DNA from: Erigeron canadensis
Lineage: Eukaryota; Streptophyta; Magnoliopsida; Asterales; Asteraceae
Length of the DNA stretch: 64,000 bases
NCBI RefSeq assembly: GCF_010389155.1
Contig: NC_057768.1
Location: 4,710,501-4,774,500 of the forward strand
Direction of reading: 5' to 3'
This document shows positions 44,822 to 55,748 of the stretch, in pieces. The notes beneath the pieces are model-generated. The model ran no database searches. It was not told the origin of the DNA and was given only the letters and a program-made list of their open reading frames with translations. The position numbers and the translations under genes are program-made. Position 1 is the stretch's first letter, and the number at the start of each line of letters is the position of its first letter.

Positions 44822-46457
44822 ATGTTGTCAACAAAGGTAACATGCAACTCTCATGGACAGGATTCCTCGTATTTCCTTGGATGGGAAGAGTACGAGAAGA
44901 ATCCCTACGACGAGATTAAGAATCCAAATGGTATCATCCAAATGGGACTAGCCGAGAATCAACTTTCTTTCGATCTTCTTGAATCATGGCTAGAAAACAA
45001 TCCACAACCCGCCGCTTTCAAAAACGACAATAATCAATCCATCTTTAGAGAACTTGCTCTCTTTCAAGATTACCATGGTCTTCCTGCCTTCAAGAATGTA
45101 AGCATATATTCATTTATATAATTATAATTCTCAATTAAATTATATATACATCATGCTCTATTTTTAACTTTATATATGACTAATTAGTATATGTACATTT
45201 GTTTTTACAGGCTCTAGTTAGTTTCATGTCGGAAATACGCGGAAACACGGTCACTTTCAACCCGAACAACCTTGTACTAACCGCAGGAGCAACCTCTGCC
45301 AATGAAACACTAATGTTCTGTCTTGCTAATCCTGGCGATGCGTTTCTCATACCAACGCCATATTATCCAGGGTAAGTTGATGTTTCTACATTATGGAACG
45401 TGGTAGCAAGGTCACTCTGTCACTTTCAGAACTGTATCTGATCTAACAAATTATGTCAAATTTTTGTAGGTTCGACAGAGATCTCAAATGGAGAACTGGA
45501 GCCGAAATAGTACCAATTCATTGCTCAAGCTTGAATGGTTTCAGAATTACCAAATCCGCCCTTGAAGAAGCTTACAAACAAGCAGAAAAACAAAACCTTA
45601 AAGTCAAGGGTGTTTTGGTCACAAACCCTTCTAACCCATTAGGAACTTCATTAAGCTTGCATGAGCTTGACCTTCTTGTCAACTTTATTTCTTCAAAAAA
45701 CATCCACCTAATTAGCGACGAAATTTATTCCGGTACTGTCTTTAACTCTCCAAGCTTTACTAGCATCATGGAAGTCCTAAAAAACCGAAACCTTATGAAC
45801 ACCGAAATTTCCAAAAGAGTCCACATTGTGTATAGTCTCTCCAAAGATCTCGGACTCCCTGGTTTCAGAATTGGAGCAATTTACTCCAACGATGAGCTAG
45901 TTGTTTCCGCCGCAACAAAAATGTCAAGTTTTGGTTTAATCTCGTCACAAACACAACACTTGTTGTCGGAAATCCTTTCCGACAAAAAGTTTACCAAAAC
46001 ATATCTTTCTGAAAACCGAAGACGGTTGAAAGAAAGACATGAAATGCTAGTAAAGGGGCTACAAAAAGCCGGAATTAGATGTCTTCAAAGTAATGCCGGT
46101 TTATTTTGTTGGGTAGATATGAGACATGTTTTGAGTTCACAAACTTTCGAAGCCGAAATGGAGCTTTGGAAAAAGATCGTTTATGAAGTCGGGTTGAATA
46201 TCTCACCCGGTTCATCATGCCATTGTAGTGAACCGGGTTGGTTTCGGGTTTGCTTTGCAAATATGTCCGAAAAAACCTTAGTTCATGCCATGCAACGTGT
46301 GACGTCATTTTTAGAGTCCATGGTTAAGCCAAATAGAGAAATTAGTCGTCATCAGCAGTTATTGAACAACAGACATTCAAGAAGAACCAAGTCACTACCC
46401 AAATGGGTTTTTGAACTATCGTTTAATCAAAGCGAAATCGTCGCAAATGAACGTTAG
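44822..46457 (+). CDS. 1-aminocyclopropane-1-carboxylate synthase, type 2 (ACS9/ACS5/ACS4-like), 3 exons
   Basis: Exons 44822-45097, 45211-45371 and 45470-46457 join in frame to 474 residues. The enzyme is a PLP-dependent class I aminotransferase-fold protein that converts S-adenosylmethionine to ACC, the rate-limiting step of ethylene synthesis, in the cytosol. Visible landmarks are [13 protein letters not shown] in exon 1, TAGATSANE and TPYYPG in exon 2, and in exon 3 [17 protein letters not shown] (Asp about 229, Tyr about 232) and [14 protein letters not shown] with the PLP-binding Lys at about 271. The C-terminus is short and ends with [11 protein letters not shown] followed by an ER-containing tail, which resembles the TOE degron of type-2 isoforms recognised by ETO1/EOL BTB proteins. 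Type-1 MAPK serine clusters are absent. Post-translational turnover by the ETO1-CUL3 route is therefore inferred. The three-exon structure is also known among ACS genes. The ATG follows a plausible leader of about 150 nt. Confidence 0.96.
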
Positions 46458-46670
46458 TGGATCGAGTGACGACGATAATTCTTCTTATAAACGTTCAATG
46501 AGGATGCAGTATAGTATACGTCTTATTGGATATACCGTTAGTGAAGTTATATATACAGTTAACTGGTGAACAACATATATACGTTTGATTATCTTTTTTT
46601 TTTTTTTTATACCTTTTTTTTCAATATATTTCATATATATTGAGGTTTTTTCGTACGTCGTCGTTTTTGA

Positions 46671-46702
<32 letters not shown>

Positions 46703-46900
46703 GATTCTTAGTTGTTGAGAAGAAAATGCACTCAATCCTTATATATGGATTAGAAGTGACAAAAAGCATCGATTTCTTCACTTTTTAAAGTCATTGAGAG
46801 ATCTTGATGTAACTTGTTAATTTCTTGAATTGTTCAAAATTAAGCGTTTGGTTATACCATACTTAATTGTTTCCAATTACTTATGCCATATTTGTGCTAG
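46458..46900 (+). other. Putative 3' UTR and downstream region of the ACC synthase
   Basis: After the TAG at 46455-46457 the sequence holds two T-runs (about 46592-46608 and 46671-46690) and a TG repeat near 46691-46702. Candidate polyadenylation signals of the loose plant type follow. Short open frames here, including a Lys-rich antisense one, are products of the T-runs. Confidence 0.4.
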
Positions 46901-47034
46901 TTTCATTCAATTCAATTCAATATATTTCTTGATTTGTGATCTGTGATTTCTTTTGAGTAACTTTCGATAATAAATTGAGCGTCAATCATGTATATGTATA
47001 TGTACGTAATTTTATAATTAAGAAAAAGTGAATA

Positions 47035-47196
47035 TAAGGTTGTCTTACATCTAAGCTTAGCAGTGTAACACCTTAGATTATACAAAATTTTAATATTTTT
47101 TTATTAATATATAAATGTTTGGACCACATAAATTTTATGGATATAAAAACAATATGTGAGTGTTTTACACCTAATCTTAGATAAATAACAACCTTA
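47035..47196. repeat. Stowaway-like MITE
   Basis: The ends are taaggttgtcttacatctaa and, inverted, taaggttgttatttatctaa. Both are flanked by TA. The 162-bp unit carries a further inverted match (gtgtaacacc against gtgttttacac). The TA duplication and hairpin form fit a Stowaway-type element. Confidence 0.6.
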
Positions 47197-47261
47197 TATT
47201 ACCATCCTCTTATAATTATTTATATATATATATATATGGTAAACTTTTCACTATATATAAT

Positions 47262-47640
47262 AAAGTTATTTTGAGAACGTTTTTTTGCGAGAACCTTTGA
47301 AAACTTTTCAAATCAAGCCCAACCGATGATTGTTTTTTACATGAAAATTTTTTTTTGACTATTTTCTGAATAACTTAGGTGTAATTTTAAAGTTTATAAT
47401 TGTGTGGAGGCTTTGATTATCATCTGTTATATAATTATGTGAAGATTTTCATTCTTGATCACATGTGCACCAAATATTGCTATGATCACATGTATACAAG
47501 TCGATCATATGTAATCATAACAATATTCGTGCACATGTGATCAAGAATCTAAATCTCCACATAATTGTATAACGGATGATAATCCATAACTCTACACAAT
47601 TATAAACTTCAAAATTAAAGGTAAGTTATTCAGAAAACAA
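47262..47640. repeat. Hairpin MITE, family H, right-truncated
   Basis: From aaagttattttgagaacg this copy follows the complete copy at 59381-59868 through the central palindrome (gatcacatgtgca..tgcacatgtgatcaag) and stops within the right arm after gtaagttattcag. It lies about 800 bp downstream of the ACC synthase stop. Confidence 0.7.
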
Positions 47641-48764
47641 TCAAAAAAATAAGTAATTGTACGTAGGAAGATAAATTGATGTTGATTGTTGAAAGAGTGC
47701 AAAAGAATATATTGGAGTTGTATATTGTTTGTGGGTATTTTTTTTAAAATAAGTAATTGTACGTGATAATAATAATAATTAATGTAAATGATTACCAAGG
47801 TAATATGAGTCACATTACATCATTATTGCGCATATGAAAAAGTGTATATTGTTTGTGGGTATTTTTTTAAAAATCTGGATTATCATAACGAATGGTCTAG
47901 CATACGTTATGAAAGTCTTAAGTTTGCAAGAATTATACAATTAACAACTAATGTAAATTATTTTGAGAATAAACAATAAAAAAGTAAATAAGTTTAATCA
48001 TATGTATTATTAATTAAACAGTGAATACATGGCCGTATTTTTATAAGATAGAAATAATTGTTAAGTTTTTGACACACTAAAACTTAACAATGTTATAATG
48101 ATGTAAAACACACACTAAATATAAACTGTGGAACACACCAACAAGACTACGGCTAGGTCAAGTGATGTCTTATATAGAGTGAGAGAAGTCATCACATGAC
48201 AACCCATTAAAGATGTCTTATTGGTGTCTAAGACTGATTTACAGGTGTCTCTATCTTCTTCTTGTTTGTTTCCATATTGGGTATGAAAGAGAAATACCAA
48301 AGTAGCATTTTGGTACAAGGTCACATGTTTTCTTTCTGCTTGATCAACACTTGTCCTTGAGAACCCATCTTTTTATCTTCATTTTTCCGCAAATATTTGA
48401 CTTACAAAAATTGGTGGTTAGTCATTGAACTTATCTTTAACTCTGAAGATAATGATCATCGTTAAGGAGTCCCTGACAAAGTCCAGCTGAGTCTCCTCAG
48501 CGAATCCATGACTCAACACGTTGTCGTATTCGGGTCTGCACTAAATAGCCCCTCACCTACAATACCTAGTAGGGGGAGAAACCCCCAACTAAACAGTCCG
48601 AAAGCGCGTCATTTATATAGGATAAAACTCCCCCTCGTCTGCGGACCTCAGACCTATTTCACTGGAGGATTTTTTTTTTTCGTGAAGTTCCTTGAAATGT
48701 CTTTTCCATATTTCAAACTCGAGACCTTCAGCATATAAAGCTGGTGCTCAACATACATACTTGT
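47641..48764. other. Intergenic DNA, nothing coding recognised
   Basis: A duplicated phrase gtatattgtttgtgggtatttttttaaaa occurs at about 47718 and 47843. A segment at 48500-48740 with ctcgagaccttcagcatata may be a decayed SINE head on the minus strand. No gene was seen. Confidence 0.35.
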
Positions 48765-48865
48765 ACTTTGTGAATATTCGTGTATCAATTTTATCATATC
48801 TATGAGTAAAAATTTGATACTATTTATTTTACTTTAATATTTGTTTTATAATAACCAAATCATAT
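48765..48865. repeat. MITE terminus, family A
   Basis: gtgtatcaattttatcat.. and ttattttactttaatatttgttttat match the copies at 1-120 and 60608-60800. A (TA)n run follows at 48863-48884. Confidence 0.45.
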
Positions 48866-49384
48866 ATATATATATATATATATTATGGGGAAAGTGAAGG
48901 TATGAGACAACACCGCCCAACTTGTGTGTAATTTCTCTCACATCAACATTTTTTTAAATCTATTTTGCACATAAATCAATATAGTATAAAAATATATTAA
49001 AAAAATTTGATGTGAGGGGAATCACACCCAAGTTGGGTGATGTTGTCTCACACATTCACTTTTCCCATATATATATATATATATATATGACTGTGTGTGG
49101 CTGTAAAATATTTCCGGCTAGCTAGTTTGAAGGAGGTGGTAGAAACAAAAAAGGGTAATGGGGGGAACCCTAGCCCCGGTACCACAACTGGATACCCATC
49201 AACCCACCCCGTATGAGACATATGATGCCGGTAAAATACCCCCATCCTAATCCCCACATGATCTGGGCACCCCGAAGGATCGAACCCGCGTATTTAATTA
49301 TTATTATTGTTAGGCTTCAACTGGTATGTTGACATAATTGCATTTTTCTAGACTAATTGCGTTGAATCTTCAACCACCAAATTA
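48866..49384. repeat. Inverted-repeat MITE and a SINE-like head
   Basis: Between (TA)n runs at 48863-48884 and 49071-49088, the ends gggaaagtgaaggtatgaga and, inverted, gggaaaagtgaatgtgtgag pair, as do the next blocks (caacaccgcccaacttg against caacatcacccaacttg), giving a hairpin element of about 190 bp. A patch at 49140-49290 contains ggatcgaacccg, a B-box-like word on the minus strand, possibly a decayed SINE. Confidence 0.55.
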
Positions 49385-49603
49385 TTATTATTTTTTTTTT
49401 AGAACATCAAAGGGTCGGACCACGGGTATCTGGACTGAATATCGTGGGCCTACCCGATCCCCTCCCCCCGCCCGCTCCACCCGGTAAGTTCAACTCGTTT
49501 CGCCAAAAAAACTTGCCCAGCCACAACGCTCAAGATGGGATTTGAACTTGTGACCCTCACTCCAACTTCCAGGTGTTCTACCACTACGCTAGCAAGTGAA
49601 GGA
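49385..49603 (-). repeat. tRNA-derived SINE, family T
   Basis: On the minus strand the head has GCGTAGTGGTAGAACACCTG (A-box-like) and GGGTCACAAGTTCAAATCCC (B box). The tail is an A-run visible as Ts from 49389. A 7-bp duplication caaatta flanks it (49378-49384 and 49604-49610). The body is unusually GC-rich for this window (gggcggggggaggggatcgg on the minus strand). Confidence 0.65.
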
Positions 49604-49800
49604 CAAATTAAAATTTATTATGTCATTGATACATTATTTTTGCGCATTGAGGGATTCAAATATTGTGATTAGGTTTTGTCGTTGATTATGTGTCGCTATA
49701 TATGTTAATTGAAAACTTGGGCATATGAAATAAATATTGGTCTTAACTCTAACACTTTTAAATGTTAATTATAACTGATACATATAATATATGTGGAAAA
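49604..49800. other. Short AT-rich spacer
   Basis: Nothing recognised between the SINE and the tandem duplication. Confidence 0.4.
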
Positions 49801-49819
49801 GTTAAAAATAAGGGGGAAA

Positions 49820-50267
49820 ATATTTAAATGAAAATTTTTAATATATTAGTTAAAAACACCAAAAGAAAAACGTGTGATAAAAACTAAATAATGGTATGTG
49901 TGCTAACATAATGGTACGGGATATGACAATGAAAAAGTTGCATAATAGTATGGGATGTGACGCGAAAAAAAAAAAACAATATATTGGTTAGACATACAAA
50001 AGAAATAAAAATATGAAGAAAACCAATAAGTAACACGTGTTTAAAAATCCGAATGAGATGCGATATGGCAAAATCTTATTGGTAGTTCAGGTTGTGTCGT
50101 GGACGAGTAATAACGTGCTACATAGGTGATTACTATTCATGAGTTGTTCCACGACTAATAACGCGCTACATAGGCGGTTAGTATTCATAATTCATTCTCC
50201 ATTAATAATATATATAATATAATATAATATGTTTAAAATTATAGCCATTGGTACCTTAAATAGAATA

Positions 50268-50298
<31 letters not shown>

Positions 50299-51560
50299 TA
50301 TAAATATACATAAAAGAATTACTTTTACGTTTCTAGCAATAAACTTGTAAATTAAAAATTATATATGTCTACAAAATTAAATAAATGATGTGTCATTGAG
50401 TTTTGGCATCAGGAGTGTTTAGGGAGATTATTTCTTGACAATAAGACTGCGAGGAGTGGGGGACTTTTGCCCCCGACGCCTCCCCACTTCTGCCCAGTAC
50501 ACTGCGCTGGAGGGCGGCAAACAGAAAAAATCTTTCCCCCTGGCAGAAATCGATTGCCTGCACTCTCTTTGTTTTCTAAGAAAAAGAGTCTTTGGCTTCT
50601 AGTATATATATATATATATATATATGGATCTATAAAAAAAACAAAACTTGTCGAACAGGATGCGATTTGAGAAAGTTCGATCAGTGGTTCAGGAGGTGTA
50701 GTGAATGAATAGTAACTCGTCACGCAGGCAGTTACTATTCATCCTGTAATTTCCATTTAAAATAAAAAATGAAATGACAAAAAAATTAAAATTTTTCAAT
50801 ATATTAGTTAAAAACTACAAGGGAAAAAAGTTTGATAAAAACTAAATAGTAAGTATATAATAGTATGTGGAGCATAATGGTATGGGATGTGACGCGAAAA
50901 AAAAAAAACAATATAGTGGTTAGACATACAAAAGAAATAAAAATATGAAGAAAACTAATAAGTAACACGTGTTTAAAAATCCGAATGAAATGCGATATAG
51001 CAAAATCTTATTGGTAGTTTAGGTTGTGTCGTGGACGAGTAATAACGTGCTACATAGGTGATTACTATTCATGAGTTGTTCCACGACTAATAACGCGCCA
51101 CATAGGCGGTTAGTATTCATAATTCATTCTCCATTAATAATATATATAATATAATATGTTTAAGAGTATAGCCATTGGTACATTAAATAGAATATATTAT
51201 TATTATTATTATTATTTATGAATATACATAAAAGAATTACTTTTACGTTTCTAGCAATAAACTTGTAAATTAAAAATTATATATGTCTACAAAATTAAAT
51301 AAATGATGTGTCATTGAGTTTTGGCATCAGGAGTGTTTAGGGAGATTATTTCTTGACACTAAGACTGCGAGGAGTGAGGGACTTTTGCCCCGACGCCGCC
51401 CACTTCCGCCCAGTACACTGCGCTGGAGGGCGGCAAACAGAAAAAAACTTTCCCCCCAGCAGAAATCGTTTGCCCGCACTCTCTTTGTTTTCTAAGAAAA
51501 AGAGTCTTTGGCTTCTAGTATATATATATATATGGATCTGTAAGAAAAAACAAAACTTGC
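49820..51560. repeat. Tandem duplication, unit about 930 bp
   Basis: Copy 1 (about 49820-50650) and copy 2 (about 50780-51560) share long blocks: atatattagttaaaaac, gggatgtgacgcg plus an A-run, aataacgtgctacataggtg, (att)n, tttagggagattatttcttg, gtacactgcgctggagggcg and aaaaagagtctttggcttct followed by (TA)n. Differences include the length of (ATT)n and small indels. The unit also contains short inverted phrases around actattca. The open frames over the gcccccgacgcc part are not supported as genes. Confidence 0.85.
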
Positions 51561-52380
51561 CCCCCCCCCCCCTCCAGAGAAGTTTCACTCCAAGAAAAAA
51601 GAAAGACATGTCTTTAGCGGAGCCCCGCCACGTGACGGAAGTCACCCCATGTTGGGAAGCCCCAAAGGAGCCTCACTCCTCATAGTCTAACTGCATATGT
51701 TTTTAAAAGATTTATACCAGACATTGTGAATGCTCATACCCCACCCCTGTCGTCCTATCTCTTCTACCTAAACAAGCTTTCCCAAAAAGAAACCAAAAAA
51801 AAAAGATGGTGTCAGTGATACAGTGATATCTTTCAAAAAGAAAAATTGCTAAATATAGCCAAGAAAAAATGTCTTTGGAGAAGGTCTAAGCTTTTTCCAC
51901 ATTTAAATGAAAGCTTTCTCTACCTAAAAGCTTCACTTAATCTTCTTACTTTTTCTCTTAAAATCACCATTGTTTTAAAAACCTTAAAACCTCACTTAAT
52001 GCTTCGAAATACTTAACGGGTTTAATTTACATAATGTTTTTAGAAAGAATGTAATCTTTCAATGTAATTGAAATTTGGAGAAATGAAAAGGACGAAATAT
52101 TTTTTATTTATTGAAGATTCAAGTAACGAATGGAATGAGATTCCTTCTCTATAAATGGAATGTTACATTCCAATTGAATGATATTCTTTCATTTTTTAAC
52201 AACCAGATACACTAAAGAATGGAATCTCATTCCAATTCTATCATATTCTATCAGAATCTAAAACCAAACGCGAATTAACATAACAAAAATGATTCAAATT
52301 ATATCATATCACATTATATTATTGTTGACATGATTTCATCTGTTCTAGATTTCCAACTATATAATTGTTACAAAAACAAA
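51561..52380. other. Intergenic DNA with a C-run and MITE fragments
   Basis: A run of 12 Cs lies at 51561-51572. A segment at about 52030-52275 ending aaaaccaaacgcg, with internal inverted words (ggaatgagattcc, ggaatctcattcc), looks like part of a MITE. No gene was seen. Confidence 0.4.
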
Positions 52381-52382
52381 TA

Positions 52383-52605
52383 CATAAATATTATAACAAG
52401 ATAAAACATACAGATAACTTATCGCAAAATAATCGATGTATATGAAAATTGTATATATGGATAGTTAATAGGGATGATCACGTTAATAGCCAACATAAAT
52501 ATTATAACAAGATAAAACATACATATAACTTATCGCAAAATGATCGATGTATATGAAAATTGTATATATGGATAGTTAATAGGGATGATTACGTTAATAG
52601 CCAAT
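52383..52605. repeat. Tandem duplication, unit 111 bp
   Basis: Two nearly identical copies start at 52382 and 52493 (acataaatattataacaaga) and end gttaatagccaa. The second copy runs directly into the inverted-repeat element at about 52590. Confidence 0.9.
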
Positions 52606-54225
52606 TTTCGTTGTGATTGTATCAAAATAGCCAAATATTTTGAGATTATCACAAAATAGCCAACAAAATCGCAACAAAAAACCCAAAACCGCAACAAAAA
52701 ATGCCAAACCGTAACAAAAAATGTCAAAATCGCAACAAAAGATACCAAAATTGCAACAAAAAATGGAAATCGCAACAAAAAATGCCATTTTTTTTTTGCG
52801 ATTTTGTCTTTAAAAGATAATTAAGATTTCTTGCGATTTTGTCCATAAAAAGATAAGATTTTTCGCAATTTTATTCATAAAAAGATAGGATTTTTTGCAA
52901 GATTTCCTGAACATGCAAGCATGGTTGTTAATCTTGGTTATCTCGGCCGATATATCCTTGATATATCGCTTATCGGTGGTCAACCGAGATGATATATTTC
53001 TGATATATCCCCGATATATCGCTTATCAGTGGTCGACCGAGATGATACAGAAAAACGATATTTACAACCTTGCATGCATGTTGATGTGCATCAATGTAGT
53101 ATAGTTTAGTGATAAGCTACAGGATCGTTCGTAGGGACACGTTGACAATAAATTAAAATAGCCGCAACCGCTTGTTCAGCGAGAGGCTAATCTGAAAATA
53201 TTTTGAAAAAGAAAATAACAGTAATTAAATTAAAATACTTGTTTGGCATCTCCGATCTCATGGTATGACCAAATACTATTCTACTGGTTCGTTAGTCTGT
53301 TAGAAACTTCATCACGGCTCAGATTCTCGTTAGATTCACTTTGGATAATTAGTAGTGTTGTCGCTAGACTCACACTACCCTATAAACAAATTCTCACTAG
53401 ATTAATTGTTTAAGCATTAATGACCTAAAGTTTGTGTTAGTAATTCATCTTTTAGTTATCCGGCAAGCCATGACCACATATAATTCCCTCCGGTGACCAC
53501 AGTGCTCGGTTACAAGTCAAAGGATCGCGTCTGGCATTGTTAAGTTTCATGTTCAATTCATCCTAGTTACTATGGTTCTGGATCCCTCGGTTACAAGTGA
53601 ATCACTTTTTACTTCTAGTTAAAGACCGACTAGTCGTTTTCTATCTTACCATATTAGTCCTAATGTATGATTATAGACAACCATCAAAATTAAACTAATA
53701 TGTTCAGATATAAAACCACTAGCAACAAGAATTACTATCATTGATTAAGTACCGATAGTTCCAGAATAATAACTTATTTAAGCATAGAAATGAAGTCTTT
53801 CAATAGGGTTTTTATCACAAAATGGACGCCCATCACAAGTAAGAAAAGTATGCAAACGTTGTGTGTAATAAATTAACTAGTATGCAAACATTGATAAGTT
53901 ATGAGAGTTTTAGATGCAAACGTTGTGTAATAAACTAGTATGTAAACATTGTTATCAAAATTCTGAATGTTTATGGGACTTTGTAATAAACTAGTATGTT
54001 GGTTTTTTTTTTAGTTATTGCGATTTAAAACTTGTTACGATTTTTTGTTGTCATTTTCTAAAAAAATAATAATTTATATCTACAAAAAAGGCATTTTTTT
54101 TTGTGATTTTGACAAATTTTGTGGCGATTTTGGCACTTTTGTTGTGATGTTGTTGATTATTTTGTGATAATCCGTAAACACTGGGCTATTTTGGTACAAT
54201 AACAACGAAATTTGGTTATTGACAT
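52590..54225. mobile_element. Element with long terminal inverted repeats made of GCAACAAAA-type subrepeats
   Basis: The left end aatagccaattttcgttgtg..caaaatagcc and the right end, inverted (aataaccaaatttcgttgtt..caaaatagcc), pair. Both continue with gattatcacaaaata and arrays of a word such as atcgcaacaaaaaatgcc. The arms are about 250 bp. The interior (about 52900-53990) is non-coding, with a duplicated gatatatcgcttatc block near 52960-53030. No target duplication could be fixed. It may be a MULE-type or other TIR element. Confidence 0.5.
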
Positions 54226-54641
54226 AATTTTTTAAAAACAATAATAAGCCTTTATTTCTTTGGCACGAGCCTTAGTATTTAGCATTTTTTGTTTAAGATA
54301 TCATAGTTGACAAAAAGAATTGCAGCGCCGATATCTACGGCTGAAGTTGGTGATTTGTGTAGTGCCGACGTCCGCCGGCCGTTTCTTTTTATATAATGAA
54401 TATATATGATCATATATATAATAAATATATATAATCATAGCAATAATGTTTGTCAAACCGACTTCTCTTTTTGTTTCTTCCAAGGGAGGCAAAAGTGTGT
54501 AACTGTGTACTAACGGTTTTTCAGTCATATGATTAAGTTAATTTATGGTGATTTGATGATTTAATGAATGTGGGTTAGGATCCTCCCATCATATATTCCC
54601 TTTTTAAAATGATGAAGTGTTATCATATCTTTATTTCGTTA
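54226..54641. other. Intergenic DNA, nothing recognised
   Basis: AT-rich, with no gene or repeat structure that I can support. Confidence 0.4.
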
Positions 54642-55071
54642 TCTTTACTCTATTATAAAGCAAAGTGACTTTTTTTTTCCAAACATTCTACCTTTGAAAT
54701 ACCAAACTTACCCTCCACATTTACACTACTTCCACACATTGTAGCCCTAAATTACCGTAACTACCCTTAAAACATTTTAACCCTTAAACCAAAAACACAG
54801 TTAGACGATATATTTACTTCACCCTCTCTCTGTTGGATTTCCACATCTCTTTCTTACCCTTGGTCGCTAGAATCACAAGAATCATCACCACCAACCACCA
54901 TGGACGTCTATCACCACCACCATCCATCCATCCATCATCACCAAACTCTATATCTTCCATTCTTCCTTTCTAGCCGCCATGACCATAACCAACAACGCCG
55001 CCATCACCACCCCCTATCCGCCGCCACATAATATGATCACTGCAACGCGCGTCATACGAGTACCCTTTTAG
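54642..55071 (+). mobile_element. Non-autonomous Helitron-like element
   Basis: It starts TCTTTACTCTATTATAAAGC after an A and ends near caacgcgcgtcatacgagta..TTAG followed by T. The start is typical. The 3' end is degenerate (TTAG instead of CTAG, weak hairpin). The CCACCAT-rich interior (54890-55030) contains no reading frame of note. Confidence 0.45.
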
Positions 55072-55177
55072 TTATATATGAGTTATATGTATATATTAAT
55101 AGTTGACTTGGTCTACACTGATGAATGGATACTTTCATTTGTTTCTTTTTAAACAGTTTGTATAATTTTTTTGGGTT

Positions 55178-55748
55178 TTGCTAAACGAAATCTTAAGGGC
55201 TTCTGTTTATGTGCATTAATTAGTTGTACACTTACCATAAAATTCAGGTACACTACAAATAATGTTCATTTGTTCACATTTTTAGTTAGCATCATGAACA
55301 AATTAAAAAATTTGTCACGCTTTTATTTATGTAAAAATATGTAGAATTTAAAGTGTGTAGAAATTTACCCGCACTAAAAAGTGTATAGAACTAAAAGTTC
55401 ACACTTTTTAGTGTAGACTTTCATGATTAATTTGTAACACCCTATTTGTCCACACTAACTAAAAAGTTTATGTGAACAAATGGGGTGTTACAAAATAATT
55501 ATAAAAGTTCACACTAAAAAGTGTGAAATTTTAATTTTACACACTTTTTTGTGTGGATAAATTTATACGCACTTTTAATTCTACATATTTTTACACACAT
55601 AAAATCTTGACAAAATTTTTAATTTTTTTACACTAACTAACAGTGTGGATAAATACAACATTATTTCTAGTGGAGTGTGCTTTTAATATGAAAATGTGTA
55701 ATATTTTTATGCACGTTAAGTGAAGCCCTAAGGGCTTCATTTAGCCTT
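55178..55748. repeat. TIR element with an inner CACTA-ended inverted repeat
   Basis: Outer ends gctaaacgaaatcttaaggg and, inverted, ggctaaatgaagcccttagg pair, with gggcttc and gtgcat in both. Inside, 55251-55672 starts CACTACAAATAATGTT and ends, inverted, CACTAGAAATAATGTT. It is packed with palindromic gtgtgaac / gttcacac and actaaaaagtgt words. This suggests one element inserted into another, but the 3-bp flanks (gta, gag) do not match. Confidence 0.55.

Noticed and set aside
46485..46781. Lys-rich 98-residue minus open frame behind the ACC synthase
   Set aside because: It is produced by T-runs in the putative 3' UTR and has no protein-like composition.
25916..49603. tRNA genes suggested by A- and B-box matches
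   Set aside because: The sequences do not fold into a clear cloverleaf, carry A-tails and target duplications, and are better explained as SINEs.
50409..51685. Open frames of about 100 residues over the GC-rich core of the tandem duplication
   Set aside because: Homologous frames in both copies run through microsatellites and C- or A-runs, differ by frameshifts and match no family I know.
52900..53990. Possible LINE or LTR coding region inside the inverted-repeat element
   Set aside because: All frames are interrupted every few dozen codons and no reverse transcriptase, gag or integrase motif is visible.
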